The notes under the pieces: generated by a model
What the model was told of the DNA's origin: nothing
Databases searched by the model: none
Seen by the model: only the letters and a program-made list of their open reading frames with translations
Shown here: in pieces, positions 1 through 12,100 of the stretch
Layout of the letters: each line of letters opens with the position of its first letter
Numbering within the stretch: the stretch's first letter is position 1
Translations under genes and position numbers: made by a program
DNA from: Bacteroidota bacterium
GTDB lineage: Bacteria > Bacteroidota > Bacteroidia > NS11-12g > UBA9320
Length of the DNA stretch: 15,403 bases
NCBI GenBank assembly: GCA_003484585.1
Contig: DNBZ01000215.1
Coordinates: 1 to 15,403 of the forward strand
Direction: 5' to 3'

Positions 1-48
1 CTCGTTCTGCACCTTGAACTGCTGCAGCAGTTCAAGGTGCAGAACGAG
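1..48. repeat. Perfect 48-bp palindrome at the window edge (probable fold-back artefact)
   Basis: Bases 1-24 are the exact reverse complement of bases 25-48, with no spacer and the centre at CTGCTG/CAGCAG. The right arm fits the downstream coding frame: from base 25 every codon is open into the giant gene. The left arm breaks that frame with a TGA at 15-17. This is what is expected if only the right arm is genuine and the left arm is a self-primed or assembly fold-back copy at a contig end. A true palindromic terminus (hairpin telomere or an inverted terminal repeat) would look similar but is hard to reconcile with an arm that is ordinary coding sequence. The palindrome itself is certain; its interpretation as an artefact is inference. 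Confidence 0.9.
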
Positions 49-143
49 ATTATAGTAACTTTATAACTCGAGGTTTAACAGGCATAGAAGATTATGCTAG
101 AGAAATTGCTCCCATATATATAGAAGACGATCAGCCTGGTATC
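25..143 (+). CDS. In-frame 5' extension of the giant gene (start missing)
   Basis: The frame that begins with ATG at 144 is open upstream through base 25 and gives about 40 further residues with the same codon style as the rest of the gene (AGA for Arg; ATA, TAT and GAA frequent). It includes the short stretches YSNFITRG and YAREIAPIY, which look like ordinary protein. No ATG, GTG or TTG occurs in frame in this stretch, and the only stop upstream (15-17) lies in the left arm of the palindrome. No ribosome binding site precedes the ATG at 144. I infer that the gene begins beyond the window and that residue 1 in the numbering used here is an internal methionine. Confidence 0.7.
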
Positions 144-3100
144 ATGTCAGGAGACTGGTGGCTTCAAAACTTAGACCAAGTTCTTAGATCTGCAGGTTAT
201 TTAGTTCCAGGATCAATAGCATTCAAAGGAGCTAGTTTAGTTGGTAAGCAAATCATAGGACAGACATCTAAGGTTATGTCCAATGCTATTACAGGACAGA
301 AAGCAGCTCAAGTATTAAACGCAGGATCGGCTTTAGGATCTGCAACTATGCTTAACTACTCAGAGCATGCTAAATCTGCAGAGATGCACATAGCAGATAA
401 CCTAGAAGAACTTACACAGTTCTATGTAACTCAAGGGCAAGACTTTGAGCAGGCAAGAGGGCAGGCGTCTAAAGTGTTGTCAGGGCAAGCAGCAGATATA
501 ATAAAAGGCGGTAGAGTAAATATTCTATGGCAATCCATATCACAAGCAAATTTATTTAGAGGAGTAGCACACAGTAGAAAGTTTGGCATACTTAAAGAAG
601 GTACTAAAAACAGAACAGCTAAAGATGCATTCCAAAAACTAGCAGTAGAGGTTCCTACAGAAGCTGCAGAAGAAGTTACAACTGGTTTCTTTGAGACAGA
701 GGCTGAGTATGAGCTAGCTAGAGAGATGGATAAAACTCCTGCAGACTACAGACCGGCGTATGAAAGATTTGCAGAGCATGTTACAAGTTATAGAGGTATA
801 ACGGAAGGACTATTGGGTGCGCTAGGTAGTGTACCTTTAAGTGTTGGTTCTTCTATAATGCAAAAGAAATCTAACATTGATGCACTAGACCAAATTAAAA
901 AAACAAAAACAGCTTTAGGTGCATCTGGAGAAGAGATACGAAATCTTAATAAACAACAAGTTAGAGAGCATGCAATCTTTAATTCTCTTAGAGGTACAAT
1001 GGGTAACTTTATGGAGATACTTGAAACCTATAAAAACGCTAGCGCAGAAGAAGCAAGCGATTTAGGATTTGAGTCTAACTATAAAGAACTAGCCGATGAG
1101 TATACAGCAGATGCTAAGTTTATAGAAGACGTTATAAATAACGAATTAATGAACCCGCTTAGAAATAATGAGGCGGAAGCATTTATACTAGTAAATAATA
1201 GGCTAAATGAGTATTATGCTTTAGAGCAAATTCAAAAGTATAAGAACGAAATAAACGAACTAGAGGCAAAAAGAGAAAAGCTATTCTCAGACATTGAAAA
1301 CAATGTAGAGGATAGAGCGCTCCATGATATGCGTAACGCAGCTATCCAAAGAGGGGCCCTAGAAAGAACTATTCAGCAATTTAAAGATGGTATAACTGAA
1401 TTAGAAAAGGAAAATCGCCCACATACAAAAGAATATAACGAAACTCTTCAAGGAGAACAAAAGAACTTAAAAGACGCTGAAGCAAAATTAAAAGCGCTTG
1501 AGGCTACTTTAGTAAAAAATATAAATGACTATTCTAACAGTAATGATATAACAGCTCAGGAGACTGCAGCAAAGATAGCAGAGCTAGAAAGTGCTGGTGA
1601 TATAGATTCACAAGTAGAGTTATATAAAAGTATGTTAGAAGGCGCTAAAATACGCCGTAAAAACAATACTGAGAGGTACGAAGAACTAGTTGCTAACCCT
1701 GACATATTAAAACAAGAGGGGGAGAAAGCTATTAAGGAAGCTCAGAAACAAAAAGAAGAGGAAGAAAAGGCTAGAAAAGCTAAACAAAAAATTAAAAGGA
1801 AGCAGGAAAACAAAGCTGCAGAAGAAAAGACTAAGCAAGAGGATGCTATAAAACAAAAACAAAGCGGGCAACCTAAGTCGGATGCTCAAGCTATGGCAGA
1901 TCAAGAAGCTCCTCTAACAGCAGGTGCACCATTTGGTGCTCCGGCAGAAGGCTCTCCAGTAGTAGATAAAGCATCTGATCTAGAACAAAAAAGGCAAGAA
2001 GAACTTGAAGCTTTATCATTTGATAAAGCCACTCAAATGCAATTAGATTCTTATAAGAAAAAAGACAAAGCAAGGTATACAAGAGAATTAATTAATGCCG
2101 CTAACAAATCTGCAAAAGGAAGTAAAATAGTTAATAAATATGCAGCACAAATAAAATTATTAGATCCTAATGCTACTATAGCAGAAAGGGTAATGGCTAA
2201 AAAGTTCTTAGAAGATGGAGGAGCTTATAGTCTTGCTGAATTGTCACAAATTGAAGGAAGTATTAACAATATTTTAAGTGAAGAGATAAATAGTGACTAT
2301 GATAATCTAGTAAAAGCATTCTATGATGCAGAGGTAAAGGCTGCAGCTGAAAAAGAATCTGTCAGTCCAGATCAGCCTCAAGCATTCTCTTCTCCTGTCT
2401 TTGACGGAGACGTAAATAATGGTGGAGAAGACTTAGAGGGTAGCAGTGAAATAAACCAAGATAATAGCAATATAACTCCTAAGTCGTTTAACCCGTACTT
2501 TGAGGTAAACGAAGAAAACCAAAAAGGTAGACAAACAAACTCTTCATCCTCAGTGGCATACTTATCTGTTCCTTATAGAAGAGTAGATATTGATGGGACG
2601 GTAGAGAATAGAAGTTTATCTAATACTAAGACTGAAGACTCTAAACTAGTTGAATCTAGCACAGCACTACCGCCTGGCTCTGAGGTTACACTTAAGTTAG
2701 TAGATGGTTCAGATGTTCCGGTAACTAAGGACAGACTCAAGGCAATGAAAGATGAGGATGTAGATAAGTTAGCGGTTGCTATATATCAAAATGGTAAGAA
2801 AGTAGGCTCTCTACACACTACAAAGTGGATAGAAGCTAAAGATACTGGGGGTAACTTAATTAATACTGCGCCTGGTAATCTTGAGCAAGAACTACAGAAA
2901 GCTAAAAATATCCGTAGAGCTATAGCTAGAACTGCAGATGAAAATAGCGAGATTAAAACAAAGGTTGCTTTTAAAGGGCACGGTAAAGTATTACCTCTCT
3001 ATGCAGAAGACTCTACTACAGGTAACTTACTACTAATAGATGGAAATCTACAAAAGATAAATAAGTCAGTTGATGCAGCTTTCCCTGATGCAGATAATGT

Positions 3101-6100
3101 ACAACTAGGTGTTGTAAATGGTGGTAATATATATGTTGGGGAGTTTGCGCTAAAAGAAGAGACTGTAATAGATCTTAACGACGGTAACTATACTGACGGT
3201 AGAGTAGTTGCAAACCTTCCTACGCCAAACGGAAAAGTATTCCCAACAATATTATTTGTTGACAACATAACAGAAGGACAAGCAAATACTATTATAGGTG
3301 CTGCAACTTCTTTCCAAAACCAACAAACAGAAACCTACGACACTATAACTGATGAAACAGGTATACAGTTTGGTAGAGAAGGAGATGCAGAGGGGCTGCA
3401 TAAGTTTGTTAATAGATATGTGCACTCTAAGAAATCATTCTACCGTTTAGATACAACCGAAGAGGGTAGATTAGCACAAGGATCAATATTAGTCCACACT
3501 CCGCAGTTAGCTGCGTCACAGTCTGGGCAAGTACAAGGTATGCTACAAATTATAGATGTAGATAACAGAATTATGTACACTAATGATCCTTTGTTCTTTG
3601 AAAACAATCCTCAGTTTGTAACAAACAACAAGATACTTCAAATAAAAGATCTTAGAAAAGAAGCAGACTCACAGGAGGCTTCAAAGCTTTTACAACAAAA
3701 GCTTGCCAACGTTAAGAGCGATGCCATAAACAAACCTGGTACATTTAAAGATGTATCTCTAAATATTGATGGTAGTGTAGATGGCGTAAGTACACACTCA
3801 TCTTACAATGCATTCAAAGCACAACAGTTAAAGACTGATATAAACGGTACAAACTTTATTCAGAAGAACGACGGCACTAGAGAGTATACATATATGACTC
3901 AGCCAATAGTTGTTTTAGATACTTCGTTTGCTGAAGACAATGGTGTACGAGAAGATTCAGAAGATGCAAACGACTCTGCTTCAGAGTTATCATTTGCTTC
4001 ACCTGTATTTGAAGGGCAGAGCGAAAGAGATGATGAAGCTCAGATAGAAAACTATAAAGATGATGCTATAGCCAAAGCTATGCGGGAGCAGTTATCTGAA
4101 AGATTCTTTGATACAAAGATTATCAGTTTGACTCAGCAGGTAGAGGCAATAGACTCTATGTTTGCAACCTACTCTAAAAACATAACTAATCATAGCTTCC
4201 AAGCAATCTCTAAACTTATAAAAGCAGAGTTGCAAAAAGAAGTTGACAAGCTTAAGATACAAACTAAAAGAAAGTTAGCACTACAACACCTTCTTGAGAA
4301 CTACGATGCTAAAGCTGGAAAAGTTACAGTAGAAGGAATAATGCTAGAGAAACTAGCAAAGCTGAGTATACTACCAATAAAAGAAGGGTTTAGAAGTAAG
4401 GATCTTACAGATGCACAGATAGATGAAATATTTGCAGAGGCATTAGACTCAGACGGGTTTACGCAAGAAGACTTTGTAAAAGAAATCTATGACTTTGAGT
4501 TTTATAAGACAAACAAAAAGATGACTGCGTCGTCTAGTATAAAACTTTTACTATCCGGTGTAACTAAAAACGAAAAGTCTTGGCTAGGTAAAAACTTTAA
4601 GAAAGGTGTAGCTTACCAAGAAAGTTATGATACTCTAAAAGCTACATTAGCAAGAGTACCAGGAACATTTAAAGATCAGTTGCAGGCAATACAAAAAAGG
4701 GCCCAAGACTCTAACAACCCTGTATACGATAAAGTACTTAAGTTGCTAGAAGGTGTAAATACATCAGAGAGTTTAAAGCGGCAGTTTGTTGTAGCAATGT
4801 CTGGTACAAGATTAAACTTTGTATTTTTAAAAGTAGAGCCAACTGTTCTAGGCGGTAAGTCTAGAGTGATGGAAGTGGATAGATATAATACCACAGTTAA
4901 CATTAAAAACAAATGGTTTAGCAATCTACTAGATTCTAAACTTACAAAGACAATGTCAGTTGGAGGTATTCCTGAAGTTATAATTAACCAGGCTTACAGA
5001 GAAAAGCTACAAAGTGACTACAGAGAGCAGTTTATCAAGTATAGAAATTCAAACCAACTTAACTCAGATGAGTTTGTTAGGATAGTACAGAAGTACTTGA
5101 ATGAAATGGGTATAGAGGTTCCATTTGAAGGACTTAAATTCCTAGCTAATCCTAAGACAACCGCTAAGGATAGAAACATTTACTTAAGAAGAAGCTCAAA
5201 GTGGTCTTCTCACGTAGACCCAGACTTAACTACAGGGGGAGCGCCTAAAGGTATGATGTCTTCACTATTTAAATCTTTTAGAATAGACGAAGCTTTGTTC
5301 TCTGAGCAGCAGTTAAAAAAATTAAAGACTGATAAACAAACTAGACAAGAGCTAGAAGAAAATAAAGAAGCTTTTGAAACTCTAGTAGAGGCAGAAAAAA
5401 GAGGTGGATTTATATACACAACAAACCCTTATGATGGTCCTAACTACGAAAAGGTAGTCTACGGATTGTTAGGGCTTACAGTAGACTTTGAAGGGGCTAT
5501 CTACGGAGATAGCTTTAGAGACTCTAAAGGTAACATGATTTACCCATACCAAAATCACTTTGGTATTAGTAGAATGCTATCTGACTATGTAACAGATAAA
5601 GAGCAGCTAGACAGCTTACTAAAGTTAAGCTACAACCAAAACTCTGTGTGGGGTAAAGGATTACAGAATGACAGTAATTACTTAGAGGTTGTAATGTTTG
5701 ATGCAACAAACTTTAACAATAATGTTACTAATAGAAACGAGCAAGGTAAATTCTTACAAGAGGTAAGTTTCTTTAATGCTTTTGCAAACCAAGGTAATGC
5801 AGACGGATATTTCTTCCCTATAACTACGGCGGATAAAGATGTTGCACCTTTAATAAAAGCTCCTAAGCTTAAAGATATTGCTGCAAACCTAGTGGTACAA
5901 GAGGGCCAGGTTATAGATATAAATGAGCAGATACTTGAGCAAATATATGGATACGCCTTTGATGAGTACAATAGAATAAAGAATTACAAAAAGATAGAAG
6001 GTGTAAACAGGGGCCCTTATGAACAAGGTGCTGAATACTTTTACATGTTTAACTACCTGAACGCTTATACAGCAGAGTCTAAGGATGTGATGGACATGAC

Positions 6101-9100
6101 TACGGCGGAAGCAGAGGCGTACATACGTGAGACTGTAAAACAAAATGTCATAGCTCAAATAAACTCTCACATAGCAAGATTAAAGGAACTTGGCGTAGAA
6201 ACTAAATTCTTAGATCAAACATATATAAGAAAGAACTTTGCACAGCAGACAGCTTTATATAAAACAAAAGAAGATAGACTTGCAGGAGCTATTGCTGATT
6301 ACAACTTAAACTACATTGTGTCAAACAATGAGATTGTTAAGTTATTTGGTAATGACCCGGCACATGCTTACAAGAGAAGTAAGAAAGATGGGGCAACATT
6401 AAAAGATCATATAAAAGAAACGCTTAACAATTACGAAAAACGTAAAGCAGATCTAATATCTCCTGCATCTACTCCTCAATATACAACTCCTAATGTAACT
6501 ATTGCTACAGCAATGGATGCAATTAAAGACGGTATAGAAAGAACCGATGCACAAGAGTATGGTACTATTAGCGAACTTATAGAATCTAAGCTATCTTCAG
6601 GTAAACTGCCAGAAGAAGTGGCAAATAGAATTCTAAAAGCTTATAAAGACGCTATAGCAGACCCTAATAATCCAAGAAACTTCTTTAAACTTAAAGATGT
6701 ACTAACTGAACAGGAAATAGAAAAGTATAAAAAAGTACTAATGGCTGATAAGCCTGTATTTGTACAAAATGATATACGTCCAGATCAGGATAGTAATAAC
6801 AGACTGTTTAGAAAGTCTCACATAAGATACTTATGGCCTGAAGAAACCACAGCACTTGGATTAGATGATCTACGTGTTGCTATGGAAACTGTAGGTATAG
6901 ATAGATTAGGACACTTAAGTTCTGATAAAACAGGAGCTGTAAATCCAGTTGAGATCTATGATGCAACTGGTAAAGTTAAGCCGTTAGAAGAAGTTATAGA
7001 ACTGTTAAAGACTGGCTCTCGAGTAATTAAAAGAGCAGGACTAGGTATACAGCAAGAAAAAGGTGCAGCTGATGGAGCAATAAGCTTCTCTACACAGTTA
7101 GATGTATTACTATTTGATGATATGCTAGGTAAGACTTTGTCTACAGGTGAATCTTACGCTGATTTAAGAGATCAGAAAGAAGCGTTGATGATTAGATTCA
7201 TGAAGCTAGGAGCTAAGAAGTTATTCAACAAGTTAGGTATACAGCAAAATGAAGACGGCTCTACTTATATTCCTAATCCTACAACTCTTGCAAAGATGCT
7301 TAAGGAAGAGGCAATATCTCGTAACTGGAGCTTCAAAGATATATCAGAACTAGAGTTAAAAGATGTACAGGAAGCTGTAGAAAGAGTATTTAAATCTCCT
7401 CTTACGTTTAACCACGCTAGGAAAAACATAGACTCTTTAGTACTGTCTTTAATAAACAAAGAAATCACCAAGATTAAACTACCAGGTGAGTCTTTAGTGC
7501 AGGCGTCATCTGCAGGATTTGAAGCTAGAGGTGGATCTGGATGGGATGGATTTGTATCCGACGGAAGTTTTGATAAGATTAGAAATGGTATAACTTTCTT
7601 AGAAACAGAAAATGCATTTGATGAATCTGTAGGGTTACAGGGTACTAGAGTAAAGAATGGTAAGGTATTGTCAGCACAGATACTTCTTAGTCCGGTATTT
7701 ACAGATTCAAAAGCTAATACAATAGATTTAACTTCTAAAAAGTATACAACAATAAAGAATGGTGTTAGATACTTAAAAGCAGATATGCTTCCACAAGAGC
7801 TGCGAGAGAGAATATTGTATCGTATACCTGGACAAGGTAAGCCATCTGTATCTCCAGTAGAGATAGTAGGGTTCTTACCTAGATCTTCTACATCCACAGT
7901 GATTGTACCTGACTCTGTTATAGATCAAATGGGTAGTGACTTTGACTGGGATACTGCTTACACTTATATGAAACAATATGAGGTAACTGAAGATAATAAA
8001 ATAGTTGTAAAGTCTGAGATCTCTGAACTAGAGCAGTTGCAAGATGAGTACTATGAGTTATTCAAAAAAATAATATTTGATAAGACAACGGTAAACGCTA
8101 CAACTAAACTAGATAACTTAGATCTTAAAACTACTGCAGATATTGTAGATAATATTGTAGGTGAAGAGTCTATGATAAACGATCCTTCATACGTAACTAC
8201 AAATATTGACAATACTATCAGTCAAAGAACAGGTAAACAACTTATTGGCCCGGCTTCTTTAGCGGCAGTTATGCATGCAGCATTACAAGGTAAAGGTATT
8301 ACTATAAATATATCTAGTAAAACTTTGCAGCCAACTCCATTTGTATTCTTTGAAGGGGGATCTAAAAATAAAACATTAGAACTAACTACTATATCTTCTT
8401 ATGGAGGTAAGTCTACACCAACAGCAGCACTTGCTGACGCCGTAAGAACAGCATCTGATAATATACGTACAATACAAAATGCTGCGGTAGATAATGCAAA
8501 CGAAGCTGTACTTGCTAGGGCTGGTATTAATAATGCAACTATTGATGTAGCATTATTTACACTGATGTATAAAGACACAACAACTGCAGACTCAATACAT
8601 GCAGAACAGTTAGTGTATTTCTTACGACAGGAAGCTATAAACATATACTCAGAGCAATTTGATTACTACTCTGCACAGATAGAAGGTGGATTTAGATCTG
8701 AGGAACAAATTAGAAATGATGCCTTTAATGCTACTATGACTAAGCTTGCAGAAAAAGCTGGTATAGACGCGGAAGAAGATTACACTAACTTTATAGATGA
8801 GTATAGAAAAGGAAGTGACGGAGAGTTTAGAACGTTTAGCTCTCAAGACTTTATAGATCAGCTAAGAACTAGTAATAAACCAAACCCAAGCTACTATAGA
8901 ACTCAAATGGCTATACTAGCAGGGTTTAAACAGTTACAGAACTCTTCTGACCCTATTAGAAAGCTACAAAGAGGTATCATGTCTCCAAGAACTAAAGGTA
9001 TTGGTAGTACAATCTTTGATGCTCAAAGAGCTATTGACAATATGGAGGAAATCTTTGACAAAGGGTTACGAAGTATTGGAGGACTAGAAAACTTACAAGG

Positions 9101-12100
9101 CGGGCAACTAGAAGAGATGTACAATCAGTTTGCAAAAGTATACGACAGCCTGTCTTCTATATTACCGTTCAGCAACAGAAGCCACAAACAAATGATAGGA
9201 TTGTGGCAACAGTTTACTGGAGTAGAAAATGTTAGTCAAAAGACTAGAGAAGAATTGTTTAATGCATTATTAAATAAATCATTCTCAAGAGCATTTGAAA
9301 AAACATTTAATGAGGATATTGTAGAAGCTAGACATAGACTTACAACAAACATTGAAAATAATATAGCAACAAGAGTTGCTGAGATACAAAAAACAGAGTT
9401 TGGTAAGAGAAACTTATTTATAAGTAGATTGATACCAATCAATGCTAACGCAGGTGTACCGGCTAGTATTAGTTATGTGAATTCTAAGCAGGATGATATT
9501 GCAGATCAAATGGCTGTAGACTTTGTAGCATTATACGAGTCTGTAATTCCAGGACACAGAGAATTGTTTGAAGACATTGTTAAGTATACCTACATTACAG
9601 GTGGTGTGCAATCTGCAGGTAACTTCTCTAAGTTCATGAACACTGCATATCTAGATCAGGTAGGATTCTATGACTCATTACGTCAAGAAGAGAGATTACT
9701 AAACTCTCCAACTTCTCCAGAAGCTCCAAATATTATGGAGGTAATGGTAGAATTTTTACAGCACAACCCTCACAGAGCTGTAACTTTATCTGAAAAAGAC
9801 TTTAAGAAAATGTCTGTATCTCCAATACAGACAATAGATTACAATAATAAAACTATAAACTACGAGTTTACACTTAAGCAGCCTGATGCTAGCCAAGAAC
9901 TGAACAGAATTCTGTATGCAGATGATGAAGGTACTAGACGGTATATAGAGGTTATAGCTATTGAAGGTAAGACAGAGAACGAGCTGTTCCAAAAGATGGG
10001 TGTAGATGAGAATGGTGATATTGTATTTAGAAGAATAGGTAAGAAAGGATTCCAGACATCTAGCTTTGTAAAAGTTAATGAGTATGCAGGAGTAGATAAG
10101 TTTACAAAAGATGGCATTAAGATCACTGAGCAGAGTGTACTCCCTCAGAACAATGTTCCTAAACCATTAGAAGTAGGTACAAGATTACCAGAAATATCTA
10201 AGGATACACCACCTGTAGATAAAAGTGTGCTAGGATTAGATCCTGTATCTATGACAGTTTCTTCGCCTGGTAGAGCCGGCGTAAAAGAAGTGCTTAACGC
10301 AGTTAGCGAAGAAACTACTTCTGAGACACAAGCTCTACTAAGTAAGATATTGCTATCTAATATAGACACAAAAGGTAGTGCAATAAAGCAAATAGTTATT
10401 GAGGATGGTATAAAAAATAGAGAGGGCAAGGGTGCCTACGGGGCTTACAGACCTAAGAGCGGTACTGTTTCTCTAGACAGAGATACCATTATTAGACACC
10501 CGCACAAATTGCAAGAAACCATACTGCACGAAATACTACACGGATTCTTAGTTGAAGAGATTGCTAATCCTGACAGTGAGTTTAGTAGAAAAATAAAATA
10601 TCTAACTAAAGCTGCAAACACTGCTTTTAAAGCAGCTGTAAAAAGAGGAGATATTGTAAAAGGAACTTTAGAATATAAAATTCTAGAGTATGCATTTAGC
10701 AACCCTCAAGAGTTTGTTACAAATGTAATGACTAAATCACAGGTGCAATCTTTCTTAAATACAGTGCCTGCTAAAAAGAACCTATTTACAAGATTCAAAG
10801 AGCTTGTAACAGAATTCTTAAACAGCATTGGAATAGATCTAGGAATAGATATAAACAAAGATAGTTTACTTGCAGAGGCTGTTAATGATATTATGACTTT
10901 TATAACAGAGACTCCTGCTTCTAACGAGGTTAAACAAGTTGTAAAGAAAGCAGAGGATAATGCTGCAGGAGTTCTACCGCTTAACCTTTATTTAGATGAA
11001 GCTGCCCACGTATTGGCTAGCTACGAAAAAATAAAATCAGGGGAATACACTCAAGAAGAGTTTAAAGAAGCAATGCAACAGTATAGGTATCAGCAATTGT
11101 TGTCTCCAGTATTTACTGGAAGAAAGCCTGACTTGCAAGCTAAGATAAGTACGGTAGAAGAGTTGCTATCTGTGTATAGAGAAAGAGCAGATAAACTTAA
11201 AAGTAAATTAACTGATAAAGTTCTTACAACCAAAGAAGGTAAAAAGATGCAAGAGCGTCTAAATAAATACGAAGATGAAATAAGCACATTGTCATCTAAC
11301 AAGGCCTTTGGAAGTTTAGAAAGAATAATATCTATTCATTTAGCGTTTGCTCAAAATATTGCATCAGCTAAAAATCCTACAAAGGTAGAGCTAAAAGAAG
11401 CTCTTAATATTGTAGACATGTATGACTACGGAAAGGTTACTAGTAAATACCTAGATGTAAAAGATAGAACTACAAGAAACAGATTCAATAATCTATTAAA
11501 AGAAAGTAGTGATGTTGCTAGTGGTATTAAAGTAAGACTTCTAGATAATCTTGTTGACATGGCTGTAGAGGTTATTAATGCAGAAATGCCAGAAACAGAG
11601 CAAGTAGTTAGAGAAGACTTAATAGCTATGGAAGGAGAGAATACTCTTAAAACTTCTTTCTTAGATCTTAGTAAATTCCAGCACCCAATCGTAAGAACTT
11701 TAGACAAGTTTTTAAAATCAGCTAATAGAAACTCAGATTCTGAAATACAAGCTAGATTTATGGAGATTGAGTCTGCAATGGACGACATAAGAAATAACCC
11801 TGCATTTAAAAAAGACCCTAATATATTCTTCCAAAAGAATGAAAAAGGAGAACTTACAGGATACTTTATATCTCCTTACAGCTCAAAGTATAATACAGTT
11901 AAAAACAAAGCATTTGCTAGATACTACAAAAGACTTCAAAATGCTAAAACTCCAGCTGCTAAGAATACAGCAACTGCATTACTATACAGAGATCTGAATA
12001 AGATAGAAGTAACAGTTGATATTAGATGGTTTATAGATGGAGTGGGTAAATTTAACTCTCCATTTAAATCTAAGGAAGAGTATATAGAATACTTGGACGG

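Noticed and set aside
1707..2082. Hydrophobic minus-strand frames (65 and 63 codons) resembling small membrane proteins
   Set aside because: They are the complement of Lys/Glu/Gln codon runs in the coiled-coil region, which always read as Phe/Leu/Ser on the other strand.
7265..7897. 210-codon minus-strand ORF opposite the polymerase core
   Set aside because: It is the longest of many antisense frames under the giant gene; its composition (Ser, Leu, Cys rich) is the mirror of AT-rich coding sequence, and it shows no recognisable motif or start signal.
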